From positions 1 to 8,278 of the forward strand of contig CAMVJF010000064.1 of assembly GCA_947167725.1 (NCBI GenBank): a DNA stretch of 8,278 nucleotides, read 5' to 3'. Source of the DNA: an uncultured Clostridia bacterium (GTDB lineage: Bacteria; Bacillota; Clostridia; Oscillospirales; Oscillospiraceae). How positions within the stretch are numbered: position 1 is the first letter of the stretch; the number at the start of each line of letters is the position of its first letter. Shown in pieces: positions 1 through 6,362 of this stretch. The notes below the pieces were generated by a model that worked only from the letters and a program-made list of their open reading frames with translations, made no database searches and was not told the origin of the DNA. The translations under genes were made by a program, and so were the position numbers.

Positions 1-134
1 CGTCGGATATCGACGACCTGATCATGAACAGCATCGGCGCCGCCCTCGGTTACGCGCTCCTCGCGCTTTGCCGCCTGCCGGGGAAGAAAAAACGCAGCGT
101 CGCGGAAATACAGAGAGAATCATCGGAAACCTGA
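1..134 (+). CDS. VanZ-like family protein, C-terminal fragment
   Basis: An open frame entering from the left edge (first full codon at position 3) runs 43 codons to a TGA at 132-134. It begins with SDIDDLIMNSIGAALGY, which matches the conserved C-terminal signature of VanZ-like membrane proteins (D-I-D-D-hydrophobic-hydrophobic-x-N-x-hydrophobic-G). A short hydrophobic stretch (ALLALCRL) follows, then a basic, probably cytoplasmic tail (PGKKKRS...). VanZ-type proteins are small multi-pass membrane proteins. The founding member gives low-level teicoplanin resistance, but most homologues have no assigned role, so resistance should not be assumed here. The aldo/keto reductase begins 42 bp downstream on the same strand with no terminator between, so the two are probably co-transcribed. 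Only the last transmembrane segment and tail are visible. The family call rests on that one motif. Confidence 0.72.
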   Translation, partial: SDIDDLIMNSIGAALGYALLALCRLPGKKKRSVAEIQRESSET

Positions 135-176
135 CAGAAAGCGGATCGCTGCGCGCAGCGGGAAAGGAGACAAGAC

Positions 177-1301
177 ATGCCGGTCGTTTACGGAAAAGAC
201 ACGCCGAAGCTCGGCTTCGGCCTGATGCGTCTGCCCAAAAGGGGCTTTGCCATCAACATAGAGCAGTTCAAGACCATGGTGGACCTGTTCCTCGAGGCGG
301 GCTTCACATATTTTGACACCGCCTATGTATACCCCGGCTCGGAGACCGCTGCCCGCAAAGCGCTTGTCGAGCGCTATCCGCGCGACTCCTTCACTCTTGC
401 GACGAAGCTCAACGCCACCGTCGCGCCGACCGAGAAGGCCGCACGAAAGCAGTTCGCCACGAGCCTCGAGCGCACGGGCGCGGGCTATTTCGACTACTAT
501 CTGCTGCACGCGCTGATGGAGAACAACTACGAGCGATACGAAAAGCTGCATCTCTGGGATTTCGCACGTGAACAGAAGGAAAAGGGCCTGATCCGCAATC
601 TCGGCTTCTCGTTCCACGCGGGGCCTGAGCTGCTCGACAAGCTGCTCACCGAGCACCCGGAGATCGACTTTGTCCAGCTGCAGATCAACTACGCCGACTG
701 GGAGAATCCCAAGGTCACGTCCCGTGCGAACTACGAGACCGCGCGAAAGCACGGAAAGCTCATCACGGTCATGGAGCCCGTGAAGGGCGGCCGCCTGGCC
801 GACCCGCCCGCCGAGGTGAAGGAGCTGTTCCGGTCGATCCATCCGGAGATGTCCTGCGCCTCCTGGGCGATCCGCTTTGTGGCCTCGCTCGACGGCATCC
901 TCACGGTGCTCTCGGGCATGTCGAGCGTCGATCAGATGCGCGACAATCTCTCGTATATGACGGACTTCCGTCCTTTGGATGAAAACGAGCAGGAGGCGGT
1001 CCGCGAAGCGCAGCGCATTCTGGGGAACAGCTCCGTGATTCCCTGCACGGCCTGCCGCTACTGCACTGAGGGCTGCCCGCAGCAGATCCGCATCCCGGAT
1101 ATCTTCGCCGCGATGAACAAACAGCTCGGAAACGGTCAGATGTCCGCGGCGCGCGCGAGCTATTTCCTTGCCGCCCCGGAAGGACACCGCGCCTCTGACT
1201 GCATCGAGTGTCGCCGGTGCGAGGGCGTCTGCCCGCAGCATCTTCCGATCACCGATCACCTCAAGCACGCCGCCTCGATGTTCCCTAAGGACGAGGATTG
1301 A
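177..1301 (+). CDS. Aldo/keto reductase with C-terminal double [4Fe-4S] ferredoxin module
   Basis: A complete 374-residue protein. Residues about 8-275 form an aldo/keto reductase barrel. The usual catalytic tetrad can be placed at D47 and Y52 (FDTAYVYPGSE), K77 (LATKLN) and H111 (YYLLHAL). Late-barrel sequence (GFSFHAG, VQLQINYADWEN, VMEPVKGGRLA) is typical of the clostridial/archaeal branch classed as iron-sulfur aldo/keto reductases. The C-terminus carries two cysteine quartets, C290-x2-C293-x2-C296-x3-C300-P and C342-x2-C345-x2-C348-x3-C352-P, each the canonical [4Fe-4S] pattern. This suggests a cytosolic oxidoreductase passing electrons between a carbonyl substrate and a low-potential carrier; the substrate cannot be read from sequence. 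GGAAAGGAG at 161-169 sits 7 nt before the ATG and supports this start. The gene is followed by an intrinsic terminator and probably forms the end of an operon with the VanZ-like gene. A 402-residue antisense frame over it is a codon-bias shadow. Confidence 0.93.
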   Translation: MPVVYGKDTPKLGFGLMRLPKRGFAINIEQFKTMVDLFLEAGFTYFDTAYVYPGSETAARKALVERYPRDSFTLATKLNATVAPTEKAARKQFATSLERTGAGYFDYYLLHALMENNYERYEKLHLWDFAREQKEKGLIRNLGFSFHAGPELLDKLLTEHPEIDFVQLQINYADWENPKVTSRANYETARKHGKLITVMEPVKGGRLADPPAEVKELFRSIHPEMSCASWAIRFVASLDGILTVLSGMSSVDQMRDNLSYMTDFRPLDENEQEAVREAQRILGNSSVIPCTACRYCTEGCPQQIRIPDIFAAMNKQLGNGQMSAARASYFLAAPEGHRASDCIECRRCEGVCPQHLPITDHLKHAASMFPKDED

Positions 1302-1315
1302 ACCTCCGAAACCAT

Positions 1316-1355
1316 AAAAACCTGTCACCGGTCACGGCCCGATGACAGGTTTTTT
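1316..1355 (+). terminator. Intrinsic terminator after the aldo/keto reductase
   Basis: AAAAACCTGTCA (1316-1327) pairs perfectly with TGACAGGTTTTT (from 1343), with a 15-nt loop between and a run of six T at 1350-1355. It lies 14 bp after the reductase stop codon. The A-run on the 5' side would also give a U-tract on the other strand, but no minus-strand gene converges here, so it probably acts on the plus strand. Confidence 0.88.
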
Positions 1356-1377
1356 CATGCCCCGGCCCAGGCGTTTC

Positions 1378-1465
1378 AAAAAGATATCAGAAGTATGACA
1401 AAACACAAAATATAGTATTAATCTTTCTTAATTCGGGACTTTCCGGAACAAAATATATTGCAATA
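1378..1465 (+). promoter_or_regulatory. AT-rich promoter zone for the surface-protein gene
   Basis: This stretch is strikingly AT-rich between GC-rich genes, as expected for the promoter of the downstream surface-protein gene. Possible elements are ATGACA (1395-1400) as a -35 with TATTAA (1416-1421) as a -10 at a short 15-bp spacing, or TATATT (1454-1459) as a -10 with no good -35 at 16-18 bp. TTCCGGAA (1441-1448) is a perfect 8-bp palindrome that could be an operator half. No pairing is convincing, so the zone is called rather than one promoter. Confidence 0.4.
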
Positions 1466-1485
1466 GCAGGAACCAGATGGTAAAA

Positions 1486-1557
1486 TCCTATGATAGGAAA
1501 ATAGGCGTGCTGCACCCTTTTTCAGGGCCGCGGCAGCGCATGGGAAGCGCGGTGCAG
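1486..1557 (+). other. Possible structured 5' leader
   Basis: The leader upstream of the chosen start contains several inverted repeats. TCCTA/TAGGA (1486-1498) is a hairpin with a TGA loop. CTGCACC (1510-1516) is complementary to GGTGCAG (1551-1557). That long-range stem would enclose CCCT/AGGG (1515-1527, competing for two bases), the palindrome GCCGCGGC (1527-1534) and GCGC/GCGC (1536-1550). Together this resembles a multi-branch RNA fold about 40 nt before the start codon. I could not match it to a known riboswitch; in particular the conserved cyclic-di-GMP-I core is absent. Chance pairing in GC-rich sequence remains possible. Confidence 0.3.
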
Positions 1558-1586
1558 AGCAATGCGCGGTGCGGAAAAGCGTATCT

Positions 1587-1591
1587 GGAGG
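1587..1591 (+). promoter_or_regulatory. Ribosome binding site choosing the 1597 start
   Basis: GGAGG lies 5 nt before the ATG at 1597. The protein begins there with a textbook signal peptide, so this site decides the start. A competing in-frame ATG at 1477 has only AGGAA (1468-1472), 4 nt upstream, and would place 40 polar residues before the signal peptide. Confidence 0.75.
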
Positions 1592-1596
1592 AACCG

Positions 1597-4500
1597 ATGG
1601 TGAAGCTGAAAAGAGCTTTGAGTCTGATTATGTGCGTCATGCTCCTTGCCTCTCTGTTCCCGGCGGCCTACGCGTCGGACGGGGCGAACGGCGTGAGCGT
1701 GGGGGGAGTTTTTGCCTCCGTGGCGCTGACGGGGGCGGAGGACAAGTGCCTCTTCTCGGCCGACAGCGCGATCGAGAGCATGATCCTCTCTCCGGACGAG
1801 CTGACCGACGCACGCTATCTCCCGATCGCGGGCGCGAGCTATGACAAGCGCAGCAACACGCTGACGCTGACGGACTTCGACGGAACCGGCGTCGTGCTCG
1901 AGCTGACGATGATGGGTGCGGACTTCACGCTGCGCCTTGCCGGCAGCAATACGCTTGAGGCAATCCGCTGCTTTTCGCTCGGCTACGGCTGTTCGCTGGA
2001 TATCTGCGGTGAGGGCTCGCTCACGATCGACTCCTCCGACGGCCAGGCTATCGTTCTGAACGCCGGCGGCGCGGCAGACTTTGTGCGCATCGCACCCGAG
2101 ACCCGGCTCACGGCCAAATCTTCCGCGGGCTCGATCCGCGTGATCGGTTCGAAACTCGGCGACCGCTCGATCCGCTTTGAGACCGCTTCGCCCTATGTCG
2201 TCCCTTGGGACAGCTCCGGCCCGCTGAAAGATAAGCGGACGACCGACGGCGCAGCGATCGACGTCTATACCCTTCCCGGTGAAACCGGGCTTTTCGGCAT
2301 CGAGGCCGTGATCGAGCAAACCGTGGTCGAAGAGACGGTGCCCGTCCCTGTGCTCGAAGAGGACGAGACGCCGCGCCTCGATGAAACCGACAACGGCGGA
2401 GAAGGCGGAGAAGGCGAAGAAGGCGGCGAGGAGGAAAACATCGAAGAAGAGCAGGCTCCCAAGACGATGGTGACCACGCGCACGGTTGAGAGCCTGGTTT
2501 ATGTGGTCTACCGGCTCGACGGGACGGATGGGAACGGGGATTATTATGCCGAAGAAACCGGCGAGCGGTTGAGTGACATCAGCGCATACCGTCCGGCGAA
2601 CTCGCCGAGCGACGTCTCGCTCTATGTGCCCGGGGGCGCGAAACCCGCGCCGGAAGTACGTTTTTCGCCCTTTGAGATGCGCGCCGAGGGCTCCGATGAG
2701 CACGGTACGATCAGCATTTCTCCCGCCTTTGCCCCGCGCGGAGGCTGCGCGACTGTGAGCGTAATTCCCGCCGAGGGATGCAAACTCCGTTCTCTCACAA
2801 TCAACGGCACGCCCGTCCAGGTGAGCGGCGGCAGCTATACCGTAAACAACATCAGCGGCGACGTGCTGGCCGAGGCGATCTTTGCCGAGACTGCGCCCGC
2901 GGCGCTGCGAACGGCGTCTCCCGCGAGCACGGACTTCTTCGTCCCTGCGGACGGCGCGGATGATTTCGTCAGCGAGCCCTTCACCGCCGCCGTTGTCGAC
3001 GGAGACGGCGACGCGCTCGGCTATACGATCCTGTGGAGCATCAGCCCCGAACGAGAGGGCGTCTCGATCGGCGCGGACGGCCGCGTGCACGTCACGCGCG
3101 CCGCGACGGTCTTGCCGGACGAGCCCGCCGTGTTTACGCTCAGCGCCGCGGCGCAGGGCACGGAATTCCGCGACGATTCCATGAGCTTCACCGTCTCGCT
3201 CCTGCCGAGCGAGCCCTACGCGGTCAAGCTGATGCGCGCCGATCTGCCCGTCGAGGACAGCGACACGATCGCGATCCCGGCCGCGGGTGAGACTGCGAGC
3301 GTGGAATACCGCGCCGTCGTGCTCGACCCCTACGGCACGGCGATGAACGTTGCGACGCTCTGGGCGGCGGATTGCCCGGAGGGCGTGAGTCTCGACGAGG
3401 GTACGATCCTCGTGACGGACGCCTGCGCGGAGGGCGCGGAGACGACGCTCCGCGTCACGACGGAGAACTATGCCGCGGTCGGCACCGCGCTCAGGATCCG
3501 CTTCGGCGCCGCTCCGGTGATCGGGGAAGCGGGGCAGGAGAAGAACAAGGAAGCCGAGGGCGGGACCAAGGGCGACGGAAAGAGCGCTCCCGTCCAGGCC
3601 AAGGCCCCGTCGCGCACGACCGCCAAGACGATCACTGCCGAGATGATCCGCGTTCCGGAAAAGCTCGTCTATACCGGCGAGGCGCTTACGCCCGCCGTCA
3701 CGGTCAAGGACGGCGAGACGGAGCTGAAGGTGAACGAGGACTATACGCTCCTCTATGCGAACAACACCGATCCCGGCACGGCGAGCGTCACGGTCACGGG
3801 CAAGGGCGATCGCTATACCGGCTCTGTCAGCGTGAACTTCCGCATCGTCAGTTTCGAGATCACCTGGCCTTCACGGACCGAGACCGAGGGCAAGAGCTAC
3901 GGCGCGAAGCTCTCCGAGCTCGTCACGCTCGGCGGGGACGGCGCGGCCAGACTGGATCCGGACACGGTGGAGGGCGTTTTCTCGCTTGCCGACGCCGAGA
4001 GCGTTCCCGACGTGGGCGGCAAATACCGTCTTGTCTTCCGCCCGACCGACGAGACGCTTGGCGAGCAGACAAGCGAGGAATACAGCCTCACGAAGCTGCA
4101 GCCCAAGGCGCTGAGCGATGAGATGATCAGCGTCAGTCCCGCCTCGGCCCCCTATACCGGCGAGCCGCAGACGCCCGCGGTCCTGGTCAAGAACGGCCTG
4201 GTCACGGCGGAGAAGGACAAGGACTATTCCGTCAGCTACGAGAACAACACCGAGATCGGCCCGGCCAGGGCGAACGTGACCGGCATGGGCAATTACAGCG
4301 GCTCGGCCTCCGCGAGCTTCCAGATCACGGCGATCCCCGCCGCGGCGCTGGCCACCGGCGTCCAGATCACGCCCTGCACGCCGGAGAGCGAAACGATCCG
4401 GCCGGAGCTCACGATCAAATACGACGGGAAGACGCTCACCGAAGGGACCGACTACGAGGTCGAATACTACTATGACATCGCGACCAAGACCGGCACGGCG

Positions 4501-4986
4501 GCGATCGCCTTCAAGGGCATCTACAGCGGCACGCTCCGCCAGGACTTCAAGCTGCCGAACTACCTTGTCACCGAGGGCGCGGGCGCGAGCTGGTCGAAGA
4601 GCTCGACGAAGGACCTGCGCTTCCGCGCGAACGGCGCGCTCGGCAAGTTCACGGGGCTGACCGTGGACGGCAAGGAGGTCAGCGAGCTCAATTACACCAC
4701 CGAGTCCGGCAGCACGATCGTTTACATCAAGCCGAATTACCTCAAAACGCTGACCGCAGGGAAACATATCATCGGCTTCCTCTACCAGGACGGCAAGGCG
4801 CTGGCGATCTTCTCGGTCACGGACGCGCCGCGCCGCGGCGTCGCCACCGGCGACGGCAGCAACGCCGGGCTCTGGCTGGCCGTCATGGCCGCGAGCATGC
4901 TTGCCTTCGGCACGCTGCTCTTCCTTTTCTTCCGCGACCGCGGCGCGCGCGGGAAAAAGAAGAAAAAAAGCAGAAAACGGAGCTGA
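1597..4986 (+). CDS. Secreted multi-domain surface protein with MBG/Ig-like repeats and C-terminal membrane anchor
   Basis: From the ATG at 1597 this is an 1129-residue exported protein. Residues 1-26 are a signal peptide (MVKLKRALSL, hydrophobic core, A-Y-A cleavage site before S27). Residues about 81-175 show the NTLTLTDF...LRLAGSNTLE...GEGSLTI pattern of beta-rich or beta-helical clostridial surface proteins. Residues about 253-288 are an acidic Gly/Glu linker. Residues 370-430 resemble the GTISISP...INGTPV repeat of Gram-positive surface proteins. Two Ig-like stretches follow at about 444-537 and 539-640, then a charged linker to 678. MBG-like repeats lie at about 679-752, 839-914 and 918-987 (YTGE..TP...V, DY...Y.NNT..G.A, G.Y.G), with a related YG..L/G.F domain between the first two. 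Residues 988-1076 are a further beta domain. A TM helix (about 1090-1112) and a Lys/Arg tail complete a sorting-like C-terminus, but LPxTG is replaced by VATGD (1082-1086). It probably acts at the cell surface in adhesion or as a scaffold; no enzyme motif is seen. An alternative in-frame start lies at 1477. Confidence 0.85.
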   Translation: MVKLKRALSLIMCVMLLASLFPAAYASDGANGVSVGGVFASVALTGAEDKCLFSADSAIESMILSPDELTDARYLPIAGASYDKRSNTLTLTDFDGTGVVLELTMMGADFTLRLAGSNTLEAIRCFSLGYGCSLDICGEGSLTIDSSDGQAIVLNAGGAADFVRIAPETRLTAKSSAGSIRVIGSKLGDRSIRFETASPYVVPWDSSGPLKDKRTTDGAAIDVYTLPGETGLFGIEAVIEQTVVEETVPVPVLEEDETPRLDETDNGGEGGEGEEGGEEENIEEEQAPKTMVTTRTVESLVYVVYRLDGTDGNGDYYAEETGERLSDISAYRPANSPSDVSLYVPGGAKPAPEVRFSPFEMRAEGSDEHGTISISPAFAPRGGCATVSVIPAEGCKLRSLTINGTPVQVSGGSYTVNNISGDVLAEAIFAETAPAALRTASPASTDFFVPADGADDFVSEPFTAAVVDGDGDALGYTILWSISPEREGVSIGADGRVHVTRAATVLPDEPAVFTLSAAAQGTEFRDDSMSFTVSLLPSEPYAVKLMRADLPVEDSDTIAIPAAGETASVEYRAVVLDPYGTAMNVATLWAADCPEGVSLDEGTILVTDACAEGAETTLRVTTENYAAVGTALRIRFGAAPVIGEAGQEKNKEAEGGTKGDGKSAPVQAKAPSRTTAKTITAEMIRVPEKLVYTGEALTPAVTVKDGETELKVNEDYTLLYANNTDPGTASVTVTGKGDRYTGSVSVNFRIVSFEITWPSRTETEGKSYGAKLSELVTLGGDGAARLDPDTVEGVFSLADAESVPDVGGKYRLVFRPTDETLGEQTSEEYSLTKLQPKALSDEMISVSPASAPYTGEPQTPAVLVKNGLVTAEKDKDYSVSYENNTEIGPARANVTGMGNYSGSASASFQITAIPAAALATGVQITPCTPESETIRPELTIKYDGKTLTEGTDYEVEYYYDIATKTGTAAIAFKGIYSGTLRQDFKLPNYLVTEGAGASWSKSSTKDLRFRANGALGKFTGLTVDGKEVSELNYTTESGSTIVYIKPNYLKTLTAGKHIIGFLYQDGKALAIFSVTDAPRRGVATGDGSNAGLWLAVMAASMLAFGTLLFLFFRDRGARGKKKKKSRKRS
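2395..2430 (+). repeat. Four tandem 9-bp units in the acidic linker
   Basis: GGCGGAGAA, GGCGGAGAA, GGCGAAGAA and GGCGGCGAG lie head to tail and in frame, encoding GGE-GGE-GEE-GGE inside the surface protein. Because the unit is a multiple of three, copy number changes would alter linker length without breaking the frame. Confidence 0.85.
3631..4560 (+). repeat. Coding repeats: three MBG-like domains plus a related spacer domain
   Basis: Three diverged copies of a roughly 70-75-residue domain occur at 3631-3852, 4111-4338 and 4348-4560. Copies one and two share YTGE, a TPAV strand and a DY-x-x-x-Y-x-NNT turn. At the DNA level 3669-3713 and 4152-4196 agree at 38 of 45 positions by my alignment, which points to duplication. 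Copy three keeps the TDYEVEYYYD and KGIYSGT positions but has lost the YTGE signature. The 3853-4110 interval holds a different beta domain (SYGAKLSELVTLGGDG, VFSLADAESVPDVGG). Confidence 0.7.
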
Positions 4987-5000
4987 CCCCGCGAGAAACG

Positions 5001-5035
5001 AAAAAGGACCTGTGTTTCATGCACAGGTCCTTTTT
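5001..5035. terminator. Bidirectional intrinsic terminator between the surface-protein gene and the Nudix gene
   Basis: AAAAAGGACCTGTG (5001-5014) and CACAGGTCCTTTTT (5022-5035) are perfect 14-bp complements with a 7-nt loop TTTCATG. The T-run serves the plus strand and the A-run gives a U-tract on the minus strand, fitting its position between the convergent surface-protein gene (stop at 4986) and Nudix gene (stop at 5106). Confidence 0.93.
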
Positions 5036-5073
5036 GACGCGGCGGCGAAGCCCGGTCCTGCCCCGCGGCCCTC

Positions 5074-5100
5074 AGAGCGCGGAGCGCGCGCTCCGGCTCT
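5074..5100 (-). repeat. GC-rich hairpin just after the Nudix stop codon
   Basis: GGAGCGCGCGCTCC (5081-5094) is a perfect 14-bp palindrome. Pairing extends outward through C5080-G5095 and AGAGC/GCTCT, with only G5079 bulged. It lies 5 bp beyond the Nudix stop (5106) on the minus strand. No T-tract follows on that strand, so it is not a classical terminator; it may protect the 3' end of the transcript, or be fortuitous. Confidence 0.5.
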
Positions 5101-5105
5101 CCCGG

Positions 5106-5588
5106 TCAGAGACGCTGATCGGTAACGAAATGCCGGACGCCCGGCCGGGGGCAGCGCAGCTCGTCGTTGAAGAAAACGGGGTACATTTTCCGCCCCTCCT
5201 CGGGAGAGGTCCAGACAAGGTATTCCCGGCAGCCGTCGTCGGCGAAGCTCTCGCACACGGGCTCGAAATCCGGAGGCGTTTTCATGTAGAAGTAGAAGCC
5301 CAGCTCGTAAATCAGCTTTCCGAGCTTGGCGGCGCTGTCGCCGATGAAATAGTCCTCGGTCACGAATCCGAGCCGGTCGATCTCGAGGGTGCGGCCCGTC
5401 TCCTCGCGCACCTCGCGCACGACGGCCTGCTCGGCCGTCTCGCCGAAGCGGATCCGCCCGCCGACGGAGTAGAGATAATCCAGACGCGGATTGCTGACCA
5501 TCAGGAACTTGCCGTCCCGGAGGATGATCGCGCCGACGCGGATGTTGACGACCCCGCCGTCATAGTCGATGCACAGGTCTTTGTCCAT
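5106..5588 (-). CDS. Nudix hydrolase
   Basis: A 160-residue cytosolic protein with a near-canonical Nudix box (GX5EX7REUXEEXGU). G44, E50, R58, E59, E62, E63 and G65 are all present in GRIRFGE...REVREETG. The last consensus position, usually aliphatic, is R66. The Nudix glutamates bind the metal used to cleave nucleoside diphosphate-linked substrates; the actual substrate cannot be inferred. SVGGRIRFGE and the C-terminal W-x-S-PEE region resemble small clostridial Nudix proteins of the MutT/ADP-ribose pyrophosphatase type. I chose the ATG at 5588 because GAGGTG (5596-5601, minus strand) lies 7 nt upstream. A GTG at 5603 would add five residues and overlap the upstream stop codon, but has a poor binding site. 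The ribosome binding site overlaps the stop codon of the acetyltransferase, suggesting translational coupling. Confidence 0.92.
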   Translation of the reverse strand: MDKDLCIDYDGGVVNIRVGAIILRDGKFLMVSNPRLDYLYSVGGRIRFGETAEQAVVREVREETGRTLEIDRLGFVTEDYFIGDSAAKLGKLIYELGFYFYMKTPPDFEPVCESFADDGCREYLVWTSPEEGRKMYPVFFNDELRCPRPGVRHFVTDQRL

Positions 5589-5599
5589 GGCGGAACACC

Positions 5600-6130
5600 T
5601 CACAATTCGATCCAGTAGCGCTCGAGCATTTCTTTGTCGTCCGGCTCCCAGGCCGTGTTTTCGAACACGCCGCCGTTCGCGAGGATCGTGCGGCGGCTGG
5701 CCTCGTTTTCCGTGGAGCAGGTGATCAGCACGCGCGTCAGTCCGAGCTTGCGCGCCTCGTCGAGACCCATGGCGAGCATACGCTTGGCATAGCCCTTGCG
5801 CCGCTCGCTCGGCCGGACCGAATAGCCGATATGGCCGGCGTATTTCAAGAGATAGTCGTTGAGATCATGACGCAGCTGCAGCATGCCGAGCAGCCGCCCG
5901 TCCGATTCGCGCACGAGGATGTACTGCGTCGCCAGGACCAGGCCCTCCGGCAGCGTGGCGGGGTCCTCATAGAGACGGAGCCGCGCGAGCCAGTCGCGCC
6001 CGTCGCTGCTGCGGCGCAGCGGCCCCGCGCCGTCCATGCTGTCGCCCGCGGCGAGAAAATCGCGCTTGTAGTCCTCATACTGAGCAATCAGGCGCTCGTC
6101 CGGCCGCAGCAGCAAAAGCTTCTCTTCCAC
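5600..6130 (-). CDS. GNAT-family N-acetyltransferase
   Basis: A 176-residue protein starting at a GTG (6130), placed by AAGGAGG (6139-6145, minus strand) 8 nt upstream. The longer open frame to 6250 adds 40 residues that translate the ribosome binding site itself, so it was rejected. The acetyl-CoA binding loop is visible as VRPSERRKGYA (residues 105-115), with the R-x-x-G-x-A signature at R110, G113 and A115. The preceding strand is HIGYSV and the later strand is RVLITCSTENEASRRTILANGGVFEN (residues 133-158), whose N-x-A-S-x-x-x-hydrophobic-x-x-x-G pattern is the usual GNAT C-terminal half. It should transfer acetyl from acetyl-CoA to an amine on an unknown small molecule or protein. Its stop codon lies 11 nt before the Nudix start, so the two form an operon. 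Such pairs are commonly read as small-molecule modification or detoxification genes, but that is not shown here. Confidence 0.9.
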   Translation of the reverse strand: MEEKLLLLRPDERLIAQYEDYKRDFLAAGDSMDGAGPLRRSSDGRDWLARLRLYEDPATLPEGLVLATQYILVRESDGRLLGMLQLRHDLNDYLLKYAGHIGYSVRPSERRKGYAKRMLAMGLDEARKLGLTRVLITCSTENEASRRTILANGGVFENTAWEPDDKEMLERYWIEL

Positions 6131-6138
6131 GGCGATCC

Positions 6139-6145
6139 CCTCCTT
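6139..6145 (-). promoter_or_regulatory. Ribosome binding site fixing the GTG start of the acetyltransferase
   Basis: On the minus strand this reads AAGGAGG, 8 nt before the GTG at 6130. Its 5' bases lie in a 9-bp stem formed by CTTTTTGCC (6143-6151) and GGCAAAAAG (6171-6179), so accessibility could depend on folding of the leader. Confidence 0.75.
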
Positions 6146-6321
6146 TTTGCCGCAGGATACCACAAGCCGGGGCAAAAAGCAAGAAAAAGGAAACGCGTTC
6201 GGGTCTGCCGCAGCCCGTTCCGCGTTCCGGGGAGCCGCGATCCCGGCCAAAGGGATCCGCTCATGAAATGATTTCTTCAGAACGTGAGATGTCCGCTATG
6301 GACGGCGGCGTCGGCCGAAAG

Positions 6322-6362
6322 GCAGGCCCTGCGGCAGGGACCGTCATGCGGGACAGTCCCTG
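6322..6362. repeat. Nested inverted repeats upstream of the sigma-factor promoter
   Basis: GCAGG-C-CCTGC (6322-6332) and GGGAC-A-GTCCC (6350-6360) are two compact palindromes. A third pairing, CAGGGAC (6335-6341) with GTCCCTG (6356-6362), would compete with the second. They lie 26-66 bp upstream of the proposed -35, where an operator would sit. No T-run follows, so a terminator is unlikely. Confidence 0.45.

Noticed and set aside
120..1328. 402-residue minus-strand open frame antisense to the aldo/keto reductase
   Set aside because: It mirrors the codon bias of a well-supported gene, has Arg/Ala/Val-rich shadow composition, no ribosome binding site and no recognisable domain.
1477..1596. Use of the ATG at 1477 as the main start of the surface protein
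   Set aside because: It would bury the signal peptide 40 residues inside the protein, and its ribosome binding site is weaker than GGAGG before 1597. It is kept only as a finding.
1468..1596. Cyclic-di-GMP riboswitch in the surface-protein leader
   Set aside because: Such riboswitches are common before clostridial surface genes, but the conserved core sequences of class I are not present and I see no match to class II.
1522..3090. 522-residue minus-strand open frame antisense to the surface protein
   Set aside because: It is His/Arg/Ala-rich shadow sequence covering the signal peptide and several domains of a clear gene. Similar shadows at 3871-4767, 5019-5618 and 7199-7849 were rejected for the same reason.
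6131..6250. Longer acetyltransferase beginning at 6250
   Set aside because: The extra 40 residues translate through a clear AAGGAGG site and are not GNAT-like; the GTG at 6130 fits the family start.
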